A stretch of 64,000 nt of DNA from Porpolomopsis calyptriformis (GCA_951640195.1 OX621174.1:930001-994000), one strand, 5' to 3'. Positions 34,701 through 49,036 are shown, counted from the first letter of the stretch. Numbers and translations are program-made. The notes: generated by a model not told the origin, from the sequence alone.

Positions 34701-35318
34701 GGCGAGGAGAGGAGGGGGATGGTGAGAGCGGGTGAGAAGGCACAAAAATGCCTCATGATGGTTGGCATCCTTTATTAATAGGAAAAAAACTATATTTATA
34801 TGTCTTGGATTTACGTCATTCGATCATCTCGACACATGTGTCAGTTAGCAATGCCCATAAATAGAAATACTTAAAATAATATATTTGGTCACACGAAATA
34901 CATGTCACGCTTTCCCGTCCTGCCTCGATCTCCATGGTGTACAAGAGCGGGGGCAGGCACATGGACCGCCTTTGCCTTGCTATAACACCCTTGCTCGCAA
35001 TTTGTCTGATCGACAGACAGATGGTGCCTGAAAAGGGCGTAACTGGACATCATTCAATGGGGCTTGTACCACTCCCAAACACCACCGATCGGCCTGGTTT
35101 ATCCACCAGACGTTCACTTTGTGGCCTTTTTGCAAAGAAGAGTCAGGATATGGTGGCGTCCCTCGACCAATCTGGCATCGATCAACATGTCGGTGGATGG
35201 TCATGCGAAACGTTTGTGGATAACGCGTCCACCGTTTTTGACTTGCATCTCGGGCCTTGAAGGTATAAATGCCACCCTGTCCATCACAGCACACTATCTT
35301 TCCAACCACCTTACAGTC
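34701..35318. promoter_or_regulatory. Divergent promoter region between cupredoxin-like and F-box genes
   Basis: 618 bp, AT-rich around 34780-34890. The frame of the F-box gene is open upstream from 35064, but that part has no homology features and I treat it as 5' untranslated. Confidence 0.4.
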
Positions 35319-36878
35319 ATGAACCACGAGCAAGATTTTGCCTCGCTAGAAAACAATACCGCCATGGTTGTTGACCCTGCAGACGACACCTCTCACCTGC
35401 AGCCTAATCCATCCGGGAAAAGCAGTCTCGCCAGTCGTCTCCCACACGACGTCCTCCACCACTTGTTCGCGACATGCCACCAGGTTGTTGACCAGCCATC
35501 GGACCTCCCTGTCATCCTCTCACACGTTTGCAGCTCTTGGCGATTCACTGCCTTGGTCTCACCGATGCTCTGGACAGTGATAATGATGTCCTGTGTCCCC
35601 GACTCTCACCACCATATGGTTGAAGCCCACTTGAGCCGTTCGAAGGGCCTGCCAATCGATTTCTACATCAGGCTCACTCAAGACTTTCGTCCGGATGAGG
35701 TGGAAATGATCCTGTCCAATGCCAGCAGGATCCGCAAATTGGATATTCTGGAAATCGGAAATTTCCTCATTCCCAGGATTTTCACGGTGTTGAATGCCAA
35801 CCTGGCAAATATTGAGGATTTGGACATCAAAGTCGAAAGTGAAACCTTCGAATCCAGAGTCCGAGTCACTTGGAGTCCGGACTCCTCTCCCCAAGATAAC
35901 CGCTGTCGACTCCCAATCGTCAAACCAGGGGATGATATTTGGTCCGACGTGCAAGTTAGTGGGATCACCGGACTCAGACTCGACTACTTGCCCGACAGGT
36001 TGTGTCCCTCCCTCGATGAACTCCACCATATACTTGCATTAAACCAGTCCACTCTCGAATGTTTGGAGATTCGAGGCCTCGCCCCTGAAGTGTTTCCGGA
36101 TGACGAGGGGCTTCATCTTCCACAGCTTGAATTACCCGCGCTCCACACGCTCGTGATCTGCTACCATCTTCCACAACAGTTTGTTCCCATGTTCTTCTTT
36201 TTTTCCTTCCCCAATCTCGTCGAATTGGCCCTTCGAGACCTTCGCCGACACGCCGAGGAGGATACTCCACTCGCCCTCTTTGGTGATGAAGAGAACATCG
36301 CTCCGAGTCAATCTGACGCATCCCTTCTCATCGCGTCTATTCCGCCTACGCTCGTGGAATCGCTCGTTCGCCTTGCCCTTTACGGCGTCGAATGTAAGAA
36401 CCGACCCGCCGCGCGTTTCGTACGGTCTTTTAAAAACATGCGGGAGGTGATTTTTTACGACACTACACCGAACTTCTTCGAGAGTGTATTCGACGCAAAG
36501 CTCCCCTCTACGCCGGTATCCCCACGCATATTACGGAAATACCCCTGCACGTTGATCTCCAAAATCTTCGTCACGACCACGACCACGACCCAGATTATGG
36601 AGTATTTTGCCAGGCGTTCCAAGGCTGGTCTCCCACGCATGGAAGAATTCACGTTTAGCACAAACTGCGCGATTCCTTCAACCTATATCAACATGCCTTC
36701 CATGGGCTGGCCTTTACTAGAGGCGTTGCGAAACGGATCGGAACTGGCCATTGTGGTTGACTCTCCTCCCGTGGTCAACTACTATATGCCAGTCGAGGGA
36801 TATGACCTCGTATCCAATGGTGAGGTCCATATAAGCAGCTGGAGGTGGTTTCTGTCCCAAAGTTTGCGACTTCAGTAG
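35319..36878 (+). CDS. F-box protein
   Basis: Single exon, 519 residues from the chosen ATG (context cagtcATGA). An F-box-like helix bundle lies at about residues 40-85: SRLPHDVLHHLFATC, then DLPVILSHVCSSWRFTAL and SPMLWTVI, the pattern typical of the large agaricomycete F-box families (P-E/D-x-L-x-x-IF, VC-x-W-R-x-x-A, P-x-LW). The rest is a leucine-rich, poorly conserved substrate-binding part (IRKLDILEIGNF, NIEDLDIKV, LECLEIRGL, LPALHTLVI). Such proteins link targets to SCF ubiquitin ligases through Skp1; target unknown. Only 95 bp separate its stop from the next gene's start. Confidence 0.8.
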   Translation: MNHEQDFASLENNTAMVVDPADDTSHLQPNPSGKSSLASRLPHDVLHHLFATCHQVVDQPSDLPVILSHVCSSWRFTALVSPMLWTVIMMSCVPDSHHHMVEAHLSRSKGLPIDFYIRLTQDFRPDEVEMILSNASRIRKLDILEIGNFLIPRIFTVLNANLANIEDLDIKVESETFESRVRVTWSPDSSPQDNRCRLPIVKPGDDIWSDVQVSGITGLRLDYLPDRLCPSLDELHHILALNQSTLECLEIRGLAPEVFPDDEGLHLPQLELPALHTLVICYHLPQQFVPMFFFFSFPNLVELALRDLRRHAEEDTPLALFGDEENIAPSQSDASLLIASIPPTLVESLVRLALYGVECKNRPAARFVRSFKNMREVIFYDTTPNFFESVFDAKLPSTPVSPRILRKYPCTLISKIFVTTTTTTQIMEYFARRSKAGLPRMEEFTFSTNCAIPSTYINMPSMGWPLLEALRNGSELAIVVDSPPVVNYYMPVEGYDLVSNGEVHISSWRWFLSQSLRLQ

Positions 36879-36973
36879 CCATTCATGAATTCGCTTTCTG
36901 TATCTACTATCTGTGCTTTGTGTTGTAGTAGTTACTTGAAAAGGAAACTCTCTTCGTGTCTTCGCCCTCAAAC

Positions 36974-39900
36974 ATGTCCCGCAGTAAATCCCGCTCGCCA
37001 GCTCCACCATCGCGGGTTCCCCACTCGCCCCCCTTTCGTCCTTTCCTACCCCCGTCCCACTATGCCGCAGCCGCGGGCTTGCAGTACCCTCCTACCAGCC
37101 CTCGGCTGCCCAACACTGGTGAATACCCCACCACCACGCCGGTACCGCTTTCTCCTGTTCTACAACCGTTACACCCTTCGAGGTCAGCTTCGTCTATCGA
37201 CTTCGTATTTTTCTAACATCTGCCGCAGCCCCACAACAAACTTGACCTCGACGTCCAATTCACGCGTCAAACGCCAAAGCAACCTCGGCAGTATACCTCA
37301 ATTAGAAGCACACCTCCTCCCGTCTCTCAAGGACACTATAGACCGCATGACAAAGCTCCCTACGCGTCGGCCTTCCAGCACAATCACGCCCCCTACCGCT
37401 TTAGAGCCCCCGACGACGACCTACCGTTCTCCGCCCACTCCGTCACGGTCTACCAAACCCCCGGCACCTCATCCACCAACCTCCCTCCCACAGGCGTTCC
37501 AGAAATCGCTTCCTGTGCCCAAACCGCCACCAAGCCCGAGACCCGCCGCCGATTCCTTCACCAAACCCAGGCCAAAATCAGTTTTAAAATCGGCCTTGAG
37601 GCCTCCGACAACGTTCAAGCACCTGACGCCAAATTTGGACGCCTACCCCCCCTCGCCGTCCTCCCCCAGCGGAATACCATCACGCTCGGCCAAGGCCATC
37701 ATGGACGCCTCACGGAAAATATCTTCGTTGACGCCAACGAATTTCACGAGAGCAGGACACATGCCAGCTCATAATGAAACGCCGTCTGGGCGGCTACCAT
37801 CCAAGGCTCGCCTTTTTTTAATTCTATTTTTATTCGTTGCCCCTAATTCCATTACCATAGAACTTTAAGGGCAGTGATAAATCAACCCACCCGTATACTG
37901 GCAGGGCACGATCCAAGACTGACCCTGGCACAGTATTCCAGAGTCATGTACCACCACTGCCCGTCACAACGCCCCAGCCACCCCCTACAATGTACAACCG
38001 CAAGTACCGGCTGACTCCCGCCTTTTTCTTGGACAACGGAGGAGGATACACAAAAGTCGCGGACGATGACACGGGAGAATCAGAACTTGAGTATCAATAC
38101 GAACTGGACGCGAGAGACAAGAGGCGGTTGGTGGTTATGAACGCGCACGTTGTACCCTCTTCAAGCGAGAGCGAGGTCGAGACGAGGATGATGGGAATGG
38201 ACTCTGCCACGGGATCCCCCATTCTGGCCGAGAGGCGGGGGTATGGACGTCCACTGAAAGAGTGGAAGAATGCCATTGGACTCGGACTCGGTTTTGAGGA
38301 TGCTGGCGTGAATAGGAGCAGGGCGGTGAAAGGGTTGGGTCATCAAGGTCGTACCGAGGATGAAGATACACAGGCGTATCATGACCAAGACTTGGATAAG
38401 GCGTCGAACTCGGTAATTTTCTCAACCTCGTCTAGATCATCGATCGACATGTTAAGTGAGATACATCGCAAGAGGCGGGACGCGTTACTGGGTATCGTCA
38501 ATGGACTTGGGCTTGGTTTTGAGCCAGCTGAAGAGGATGCCCAAGTCTGCGAGGAGAGCGACTTTTGTCTAGTGCAGGAAGGATTGGCAATTAGTGGGTC
38601 CGGTGATATTGCTGCCAACGAGGGAGAAGATGTCAATGTTCGACAGGAGGATATGAGCGATGAAGAGTCGGTGTATGCATTGGAGGATGCGTGTGGGGGT
38701 GAGGTTGCTTGTGTTTTTGAGGAGGCAGAAGGGTGTGGAAATGACAGAGTGCAGGGGAGTGATCTCGACCCTCCTCCGCCAACATTCCTTCTTTCGACAG
38801 AGGTCAATGGTGACGAGAGAGGATATGTCAATACCCGCTCACGAGGGGCGTATACTTCGGAATCCCCTCGCCAACACCCCGAGGTTCTGTCTTCATCTCC
38901 AGATGAAGCCAGAGAGCGAAAGGAAGGGGGAAGTGAGGCCACCGGGAACAAGGGTAGGAAGGCACCGTCTAGATCTCCGGTCGTCCGACATAGCATGGGC
39001 GTTTCGATGCCAGCCCCATTGAGACGGTATTCAGTTTACGAAAGCCACAGAACCAAACCCCCAACTCCAGATTCCTGTGCCGAAGAAAAGGCCAACGCAG
39101 GGGCCTTTATTCACGAGTCTGATGATCTCGGTCTTTCCGAGAGCCCGTATGCAGCAGCTGCCCGAGAGAGAAAAGCATTTGGAATACCGCCGTCGGTTTC
39201 CGATGAGATGTTTCAACTGGGCGAAAAAGAATGGAGTATGAGGATGCCTCGTGTCGAGAGTGACTTGTCTTCCGTTGGGAGTACTCTTTGGCTCGAGGAC
39301 TGTGATGAGCTGAGTGTTGGTGCTGAGGCATTGTTGAGGAGCCTCAGTGGGAAAGCCGATCGAAGGAGCTATCAGCCAGTAGACGTAGAGTCTGATCAGA
39401 CGCGACGTGGTGACGCCTCTCTCTTTCGGGACGAGAATATTACTCGGAGGTCGTCGTCGATCTCTCAGAACTCAAGCTCGACTGCCTATGAAAATCGTTC
39501 GACTGATCTGCCTCGGCAAGAAAGAGAGAGCGACCTTCCTGATTTCTCTTTGGATGACAAGACGTGGCAATCGAACTTCCCACCATCTCTCTATGGCCAA
39601 CTTCTCGAACAATATGGGGAGACTGAAATGAGGCGGCAGGAAGTCATTTGGGAGCTGTGTGTGAAGGAGGAAATTTTTGTTGATCGCCTTGATGCCATGG
39701 TCCGACTGTTCGTCATTCCCCTACGTGTGCAGAACACACGGACGTGGATATCCGGAATTCCTTCAGAAGTGGCCCGCTTTTTCGATTGGCTGGAGGACAT
39801 CGTGGTTTTGCACAAACAAATCCTGTCCGCACTACACACTGTAAGAGCCGAGCAAGCTCCAGTCTCCAAGTGTGTGGCAGAGTCGATAAGGCGTTATGTT

Positions 39901-41540
39901 GCGAGATTTGAGGTCTACCAGCCGTACATCGTGAAACTGGAAGAGGTGGCTGAAACTGTCAAGCAACTGATACAGGACCCAGACAGCGATTTTGGCGAAT
40001 TCGTGAAGATCCAACAAAGATCACCCGATTGTCGTGGGTGGAGTCTGGAAATGTTCCTTGTAGAGCCCAGGAATCGACTGACAGCATACCCCGAGTGTTT
40101 TCGGGTGAGTTTCCTGTTATGTTTGGAACTGTGCAGTTGGCACTTGCCTGATATGAATTTATCCCCATCTGTGTCGTGTTTTGCCTTTCCTAGCAATTGG
40201 GGGAGTTTACGCCCAAAAATCATCCTGATTTCTTGCCAACCTTTTCGCTCCTGCACACTATGGACGTGGTCATCCGCGTGCTGACTGAAGTGAAAACGCG
40301 CGAAGATGAGTATGATCTCGTGAAAAGCATTTCGGCTCACATCCAGGGATTGTCCTCTTCTGTTCAGCTGGCTAGGCGAGAACGGCGACTTCTTGTCCAT
40401 GGTTTACTACAGTGCGTTGAATCAGGTGATAATCAAGGTGAATTTTCTGGCTTCGGGAGCTCAATCCCGCGACCCTCGCTCTCCCACCTCCATCCCAATG
40501 GACGGAAGGACGAACAAAGAAGGAGCATTCGGCTCCTTGACGCCATCAATGACTGGAATGTGCATCGTGGACGTTCTGGATCAATAAAGTCTGTGGCATC
40601 GTCTGCGACTGGTGTGTCTTTCAGGTCTCATACTTTCAATTCCTCCGCTTCCTCCGGTTTCCCTATACCACTGCCTCTGGATGGTTTTTCCTCTTATGGT
40701 GGTGCCGTCTCACCGTTTCCAAATCCCATGCTGGACCGTCGATGTGCAGAATTATCTCTTTGTTCTAGACCCAACGAACCTTCATTTGCTCTGACTTCTG
40801 AGGCAAACGATATCGATGTGGTACATGCCTTCGTTTTTACAGACCTAACCCTGTTCACGAAAGCTATCACATCAAATCAAACTGACCGTGGAGATCCCAA
40901 CTGGTGTTTACTGGAGGACATTGGCTTGTCGAGGATTCTCGGGATTACCAATCTTCCACAGACATCCGGTGAGTTCCGTCTAGCATACCAGTGTTGGAAA
41001 ATCGAACGAGTTGAGCGTCCTCTAGTTTCGGCACCTTCCATCCTTTTGAATCTTCTACCTGTGGACGCCAGCAGCTTAGATACCGGCGTGATTCCGGGAA
41101 ACTCATGCCCCAAGACGTTTCGTTTTAGCATTCCGGAGGACACTTTCTCCACATCTCTGAGCCACGCCAAAAGGATGAACGGCGCGACCGACGTCCGACA
41201 AGAATGGTTGTCCGCATTCGAGCGGTGTTTTCAATTCACGTTGCGATCGCTATCGTTCCCCTCTCATTCTGGCGGATGTCTTGCTCCTTACGGTCCGAGC
41301 GTCGATCTCGAGCTGGACACTCAACATTCTGTGCTCTCCATATTGGCGTCTGGACTTCCGCTGCCAAAGAGTCCGTCTATCCAGCTTGATGAATCAGTGC
41401 ATGGGCCGGCGAGTGACGCCAGGCAGCTAGAACGGGAACAGCGTGGGTGGTGGTCTCTTCGTTTCCAGCAGGTTTTGCGCGAGCTACAGAGACAAGATTG
41501 GACATACGCGCATGGTGGATCAACACTCCCGCTTGGATGA
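36974..41540 (+). CDS. Rho guanine nucleotide exchange factor (DH domain)
   Basis: Large gene, about 1,400 residues. Exon 1 starts MSRSKSRSPAPPSRVPHS; an intron with donor GTCAGC at about 37178 and a CTAAC branch site leads into a Pro/Ser/Thr-rich disordered part. One further intron between about 37790 and 37950 is certain because the frame ends at 37868, but its exact borders are unclear. From 37990 an acidic, disordered region leads to the DH domain: RRQEVIWELCVKEEIFVDRL, a long helix set with LEDIVVLHKQIL, and the signature MFLVEPRNRLTAYPECFR. The intron at 40105-40193 then leads to LGEFTPKNHPDF. A PH-like region follows with VVHAFVFTDLTLFTKA. It should activate a Rho/Cdc42-type GTPase in polarised growth. 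No CNH or BAR domain seen. Confidence 0.85.
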
Positions 41541-41808
41541 TGGCCTCTATTGTATTTGTTTGGCCAACAAAAATGTTTTCTTCGTTTCTTTTATAACATC
41601 ACATTCGCCATACATGTAATGACCAATTGATATCGCTGTTCCTTCTTGCTTATCTGCCGCCATTAGAACTCCACCGGTATGAAGTTCATGAATTCACAGA
41701 AGAATCATCCAAAAAATGATAAATACATGGCGTTGTCGTATTTCACGATGCGAGGTCTTCTTGAAAGTGGTGATATAATGCGACAGAGGGACAGACGGGG
41801 TGGCATGT
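41541..41808. other. Convergent 3' intergenic region
   Basis: AT-rich spacer between the converging RhoGEF and SulP transporter genes. Nothing else seen. Confidence 0.4.
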
Positions 41809-44800
41809 TCATTGTCTCGTAGCTAGTGCCGAAAGAAGTGTGTCGTTATCAATCTTGGCAGCTAAAGAGAAGCGAAAGGCGTGAGCTGTCTCTCTGATGG
41901 CGAGATTGGCATACTGACCTTTCAGGACAAGCTGCATAAAAGTCATAGCCAGCGACGGGTCGTCAGCTTCCAACCTTCGGAGGTTCTCGATGGTGAGCCT
42001 CCACAAAACGGCTGGGCGCTCTACGACGACGGTCGCATTGCGAGCCAGGTCCGAGAGTGCGGACAGCTCTCCGGCCAGAGTGCCGGGAACCATCGATTCC
42101 TCGATGGAGGGTGTGTGGTCCGAGAACTTGTATATCGCGCGGAGGATGCCCGACTCGATGATGTACAGTCCGTCCGAGGGGTCGTTCTGTTTCCACAACA
42201 CGAGGCCTTCCGGGGCGCAGACGCGCTCGAGATAGGGTGCGAGTGTCTGGAATTGTTGGGACGTGACACCGCCGAAAGAGGAGAAGGCTTTGACGAGGGT
42301 GTTGTGCGGTTCTTCGTTGTCCCCGTGGATGAGATGTGGCAAGGTTTCTGTATGGGTGTTTTAACATGATACCTTTGGTTGTATAGACGATAACTAACCA
42401 TGTGCCATTGTCCGTTTGCCGGCATCGTCCAAATGTGATCGTCTTGGCGAGCCGACTAGGGATGACTGGAAGTTGATATCTGCGTCTTGACGACCAGGCA
42501 ACGCTTCACGATCGGACATGAAGTGATGGTCGAATGCGGGAGAGACTTGAGACAATAACGCACCAAAAACGTGTCCTACTTCAGGCTTCTGTGACCGAAA
42601 CCATGCCCGCAAATATGCGTTTTCTGTCCCTGTATATACAAAAAAGAATCAACGCCAGGCAACAAAATCCTTATGCACTCGGCTCACATTCCATCGCTTC
42701 GTCAAAAGTCAGGAAAAGCTCGACTTTCTCTCCTCCGAGCACTCCGACACTCTGGAGCGCCTGAGCGATCGCCGAGTCAGCAGAGAACCCGCAAAACACA
42801 AGCGTGACGTATTTCGCAGCCAGGAGCCGGTGGACCCGAACGAAAGCTTCTGCGGAAGACATGTCCACGCCTGCTACCAGTGACAAATCAAGAACAAGAA
42901 ATCGGACGGGGTTGCAACACCAAGATGGGCCCTCGATGACGTTTTTGATAGTGTGTTCGACGGAAGCGATCGTCCCAAAGAATAGAAAACCTGAGAAGGT
43001 CCGGATTAGCAAACCTTTAATAGATTTAACAGTAAACGTACCTTGGAGTCTGAGAATGGTCGTCTGCTTCGAGACCTCGCGAATGTATGCCCGCTGTGAA
43101 CTAGGCCGTCGCACAGTCGAAATGGCTGTATCGCCCGTGTGGAACGCACGGATGCTTCGACGTTGCGAGTTTTGGATGACGAAGAAAAAACCTAACCGGA
43201 ATGCCTCGTCGGGGCGTTTTTCCAATCTTCAAACAAACGCCCAACTCACAACTAACAATGAGACCCAACAGGACCCCGATCACAAAGTCCCACATCGTCA
43301 TACACACCATAATGCTTAGGATCGTGATGTATTCCATTCTAGACCGGGAGGTATTGTCAGACTGGAAGTGAAAACAAACGTGCGTTTTTTGCGTACCTGG
43401 TAACTCGATGCCTTGTATCCCAAATAGCTTCCTTTACCAGGTCGATTCCCAGAACAAATATCAAAGCTGCGACAACCATGACAGCTAAATGGGAAGACGG
43501 TTGCCGTTATATCACGAGCGAGTGCAAGAGTCTCGACACATACGAATGAAGGCAATCGGCCATGTCCCGATCAAAAGAAGGATAGTCGTCGTGACTGCGA
43601 GGAGAAACCCAGCGACGCGGGTGCCACCCCCAACACGATAAAAACTGCACAGCCAGGCTGAGAACGCATTCACAAGACACGGTAAACTCACAGCTCACAG
43701 TAACGTATTGACGTAAACGAGATAATTTGGCCTGATATCCATCAGTCACTCTTGGCGGATCATTAAAAAGAAACTTACACGACGCCGATAGCTCCCGCAA
43801 GTAGGTTTGAGTAGCCGTGTGCAACTAATTCCTTATCCGTGTCGACATCTTCATTCAACGAGATAGCTAGCACGAGCGGGTTTATCCAGAGTGTGATAAT
43901 CTAAAACCGCAACAACATACAAAGTGCAGGGACGTTTAATGGAGGATGCAATATATTGAAGAATAGTCTGTATGGGTCGGTCAGCGAGGCGGTCGGTTTC
44001 GAAATGTGCACAACGCACAAGGCAAATTGAGTCGGGAGGGTCAACCATATGGACTCCCACTTGACGGCTCCAAGATCTTGAAGCAAAAAATCGCATTCCG
44101 TTAGCGCAGATAGATTGAAGTGATGACACTGACCAAAGTAGGAGTAATATTTGTACCAGGCTTCTTCGCCAGTGCTGCCCATATCGAACACCCAACCATC
44201 TTTCCGTAGACTTCCAAGATCCAAACCGGAAGCAACCACAACAAGATAAAATATAGCGGGAATGATAGTAAAATCTACCCAAAAAACGATGTCAGTAAGT
44301 GACACGCAATAGCGGATGAAGAAAGTACGAACACAGAGGGAAGATGAGTTGATGATGATACTTGTGCGTGATGATGCGCAAAACGATTGCTAAGCTGAGA
44401 GGAATAGCCCAGAGGACAAGACTGTGCGTGTTGAGAAAAACGAATTTGAAAGTTTCCCAGTTTATTTGGAAGTCATCTTCCATCCGCAGACTAACCGTAA
44501 ACCTGACAAGCAAGGTGGAGCAGAAGGTGATGAGCTCGGCGCGCTATCCTGTCCGCTGACCTTACCCGGTTTCAATAAGGAAAGCGCCAACACCGCCAAT
44601 ACATCTTCGGGAAGAAACCTTAGTGAGTTGTCCGTCAGGGTCATCAATGAGGCGCACCCAACTAGGATATGACGCGGGAAGAAGCCAATGATTACCCCCA
44701 ATTTCAGAATGCCCAAAATAAAAAATGAAAGACCTGCGATAGCAACGTTAGCAAGTTTGATAGTGAGAGTAAAGATAGCTGACCAGTCAAGAAGGATGAC

Positions 44801-46007
44801 AGAGTGAATGCTACCAAAGTCGTGGCGATAATCTCATGGGGCTTATCTTCCCCTATTTGCTCGGCGATGCTCGTCGCAAGAATGCGAAAGAAGGGCTAAT
44901 GGGGGTGGGTAAAAAAAGTCAGGTGTGCAGATCGGCGAAAGCAATCGCGGTTTAATGATAAACGTGTGAATAGCGTTATCGGGGATTTTCCGTCGTGATA
45001 TTGAAATGGAAGGAGACTCACGACGACCTCGATCATCATGCTCCCATTCGCACCAGCAAATCCGCTGCCCCCGAATGTATACACCAATTGGGCAACAATG
45101 GTTCTTATCAGGAAAGATAAGCGTCTATCGTGAGAGGGCAATCAAAATGGGGCGCACGACACGAAGAACATCGAGACACCCATTGGGCCTAGACCTGCAA
45201 AGACACCCGCCGTTGGAAAGATAATCATTCCATCTAAAAAAGGATATCAGGCACGTGCTACATGTGCCGATGACGTCACTTACAGGAGACACCATCTAAG
45301 ACGTTTAGCAATAACCCAAGGATAACAGCGGGCAGAGACTTGACAGAGGTTACAAGAATATAGCGGATATTTTCCAGGCTGATGACTTCGCGAACGTGAT
45401 TGGCAACTGTCTGGACGACGCCTCGCTTCCCTTTTAATTTTGGTTCTGGAAGAATGTGTCTGGTCTCGAAATAAGAGGGATGGTGACCGGGGGAAACGCC
45501 GAGGAGAGGTGCGGTTTCGGTGAGGTCGGTGAGGCTCGAAAGACTCGGAGGGCGATCGGAACAGGGTTTCAAGTCTGAGGGAAGAAGGATTGTGCTTCGC
45601 GGTGGCTCTTGGAAGACTGGTAGTGGAGTCGGCTCCCGGACTAGTTCTCGGCCGAGATGTGCAGTGGCAGCAGTGGCGGCGGTAGTGGCATCGGGAGAAG
45701 ATGAAGGCTCTGGTTGCTTGCTGCGTTCGTGTTCTTGACTGAGGGCACGAAGCAAGGATAGGCCGGAAGGCTTGGACGAAGATCTCACACTAGCCTTGGT
45801 AGTACGAGCAGATGTCAAAGATGAGTCGGAAGTAGATAGATCTGCGCTGTTGAGGGAGGATTCTGATGGAAGGGATGTAGAGGCGGCTGGTTGAGATACC
45901 TCCTGTATGGGTTCGTCAAAAGGTTTTCCTGCAGCCGGAAAAATGAAAGAGTCTTGTTCTCGCGTCTGGGCTGGTGGTCCACCCAGAGGGGAGGCTGCCA
46001 TCAACAT
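41809..46007 (-). CDS. SulP/SLC26-family transporter with STAS and cyclic-nucleotide-binding-like domains (VSB1 type)
   Basis: Many exons on the minus strand. A long Ser-rich cytosolic N-terminus begins at 46007 ([10 protein letters not shown]) and includes ETAPLLG. Membrane part: [18 protein letters not shown] leading to [19 protein letters not shown], then [17 protein letters not shown] and about ten more helices spread over 45.3-43.4 kb. The STAS domain follows ([20 protein letters not shown], then AFVRVH, with VTLVFCGFS). The C-terminus is a cNMP-binding fold ([46 protein letters not shown]), a combination typical of the yeast YGR125W/VSB1 group rather than plasma-membrane sulfate permeases. 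Yeast Vsb1 loads basic amino acids into the vacuole. By analogy this is a vacuolar membrane protein; substrate is inferred. I did not fix every exon. Confidence 0.82.
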
Positions 46008-46475
46008 ATTGGAGAGTTGGACGGTGTTCAGGCGAATGTCATCCTGGGAGTGAGGGGTGATTGTCTGCTTTGAATTGTAAGATGAGGCATGGCTCCTGGG
46101 CAACTGAAGCAATCTGAAAACGAAAGGGTTAAGGAACGAGTTGGAGAAGCGAAACCATGTAGTACCCTGCTCGTCGAAGCGGAGATTCATTCTGACGAGG
46201 AGTGGCCCATTGAAACAGATCGTGAATTGACGCAATCTGGTCGTCACCGCCTCCGCCGTCTTGGCGAGGGGTATTCCTTACTGGATGAGGTGAGTCTGAA
46301 TCTGTTAGTGCGAAACGAAGGGGAGAGGACATGAAGGAGAGAAGTGAAGTGTTACTCTGTTGAGGCATATTGGACCCTTGCCTGTGAAAAGATAATCCGA
46401 CTCCAATCCGGTCAGAATCCGTCTCTGATCAGCGATGAAGAGATCACTTCCACGTGACTCGTTATCGTCCCGACC
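46008..46475. promoter_or_regulatory. Divergent promoter region between transporter and CFIm25 genes
   Basis: 468 bp. The transporter frame remains open upstream to 46247, but without conserved sequence, so I read it as 5' untranslated. No operator or TATA box identified. Confidence 0.35.
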
Positions 46476-47475
<1,000 letters not shown>

Positions 47476-47752
47476 ACGTCAGATGAGATCCAGTTGACGT
47501 ATGTACTCATCAGACAAGCGACAAAAGCGCCCATTAATGTCACCGGGCAAACACGTTTTCTTCTGCCACATACCTTTTTACATCATCCAACGTAAAAAAA
47601 TATTCCACTGATGGAATATACGTCCTATTATTGTATGTCAGGTATACGAACGTCCGTAATGAGATGAAAAGTAGCGAGTCGATTAAACTTTCGCCAAACT
47701 GCCCCCCCCCCCCTCGGTGTCCTCCCCGCGGCCGGACCTATCATTAACGTCT

Positions 47753-48706
47753 TCAACATCTACAAGTCCCGCCTTGGTCGTCCGACACCTTCCCCACATC
47801 AATACCCCCCGGCATCGATCCCTCTCCACCTCTTCCCACGGCCGAAGCCGGAGCCCACAGCTCGGGCGTATCGAGGATATTCTCGACGACCTCCTGGAAC
47901 GCCTCGCGCACACCGACGGCCGTCTTTGCCGAGGCTTCTATGAAAAGCGAGTTCATGCGCGTGGCGAATTGCTGACCTTCGTTCGTCGGCACTTGACGAG
48001 AGAATTCCTTCGCAGGGAAGGCGGTTAGCCGAAAACGGTGTCAAAGTGGGGGAAAAATTATATGGCTGCTCGGAGGAAGCCATGGATTCACCTTGTCTAC
48101 TTTATTCCCAACTACGATCTTCACCACCGAGTCGGACACGTACGTCTCGAGCTCGGAGTACCATCTCGGAAGAGCATCAAATGACTCTCGACTGGACACA
48201 TCATATACTATTCGGAAATAGCAAAACCGCATACTTTTCAGTCACTTGAACCAACGATTCGAGATCCGGAAGCGTTTACCTAGGATAATTCCCTGTGCTC
48301 CCCTGTAGTATGATGAAGTGATGGTCCGGAACCGCTCCTGGCCGGCCGTATCCTACACCCAAACGCACTGAATAAGTGCAAAAAATAAGGCTGGGTGAAT
48401 TAGACCTTACCCATATACTAAGTTTCACCTTCTTCCCCTTCACTTCCATCTTATGCACCTAACGAAACCGCACAAACTTTCAGCACCTGACTCCGTCGTC
48501 TGCGATCAAGAAGCAGAAGCAAAAAGAATGAATCATCATCTCACACGGAAATCGACCCCGATAGTCGCGCTCGACTCGTCTTCCGGCAGCCATTGCTCGT
48601 CCGAGAATCTGAGGAGCAGGCTGCTCTTTCCGACCGATGAGTTTCCTATCAGGAGGAGCTTGCAATTGATAGGTGGTGTGGCATGTCGTTTATCTACGGG
48701 TGGCAT
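47753..48706 (-). CDS. Rab18-like small GTPase
   Basis: Start at 48706 ([16 protein letters not shown]). All G motifs are present: G1 [18 protein letters not shown], switch I with [10 protein letters not shown]3 [21 protein letters not shown]4 VVGNKVDK and G5 [11 protein letters not shown]. The effector part ([20 protein letters not shown]) resembles the Rab18 group more than Rab1 or Rab5. The C-terminus ends Cys-Arg-Cys, a double geranylgeranylation site, after a Gly-rich tail. About five introns. Expected on ER or lipid-droplet membranes by analogy to Rab18. A poly-C tract (47702-47713) lies just downstream of the stop. The first codons lie at the edge of the segment shared with the ZIP gene's 3' flank (see 48728-49036). 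Confidence 0.88.
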
Positions 48707-48727
48707 TCTATATAAGTAGTAGAGACG

Positions 48728-49036
48728 AGGGGGGGGGAGGAAATATCGAGGTAACGAGGCCGGTGTACCACGTGACCACAGCGCGGGTCTTTCAAGCGGA
48801 ATTTGACCATACGTAACCACCGGAAATCGCTCCTAGGTCTCAAGCGGACCTATCAAAGCCATGACAGCTACCCCAGCAAACAAACTCCCCAGTGCCAACG
48901 CTTGCTTCTTCGCCACAGCAAAGGATCCATGATAAAGTCACTGGCAAGCATCTCTACATATGCAGAATCCCTGCCGAGAGGGCGGACATCACTCCTTGCA
49001 AGCTAGAAACCAGAAAGTTTTCAGTGAATCGCACCA
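48728..49036 (-). pseudogene. Truncated duplicate of the ZIP transporter 3' end
   Basis: The segment is clearly similar to 50840-51210, which holds the last exon and 3' flank of the ZIP gene on the same strand. It includes the complement of AVMALIG-stop and of GDFIMDPLL. The copy lacks several blocks of about 7-16 bp (for example the bases matching cacaggctactcc and aaggaatcacatca), which breaks the frame. The similarity continues through GGAGGAAATATCGAGGTAAC towards the Rab18 start codon. It cannot encode a transporter. Either a partial tandem duplication or the trace of an insertion with target duplication. Confidence 0.85.

Noticed and set aside
35064..35318. N-terminal extension of the F-box protein
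   Set aside because: Open by chance upstream; no domain or good start context there, so I used the ATG at 35319.
46089..46334. 81-codon plus-strand frame in the transporter/CFIm25 intergenic region
   Set aside because: Overlaps the 5' part of the transporter transcript on the other strand and has no family features.
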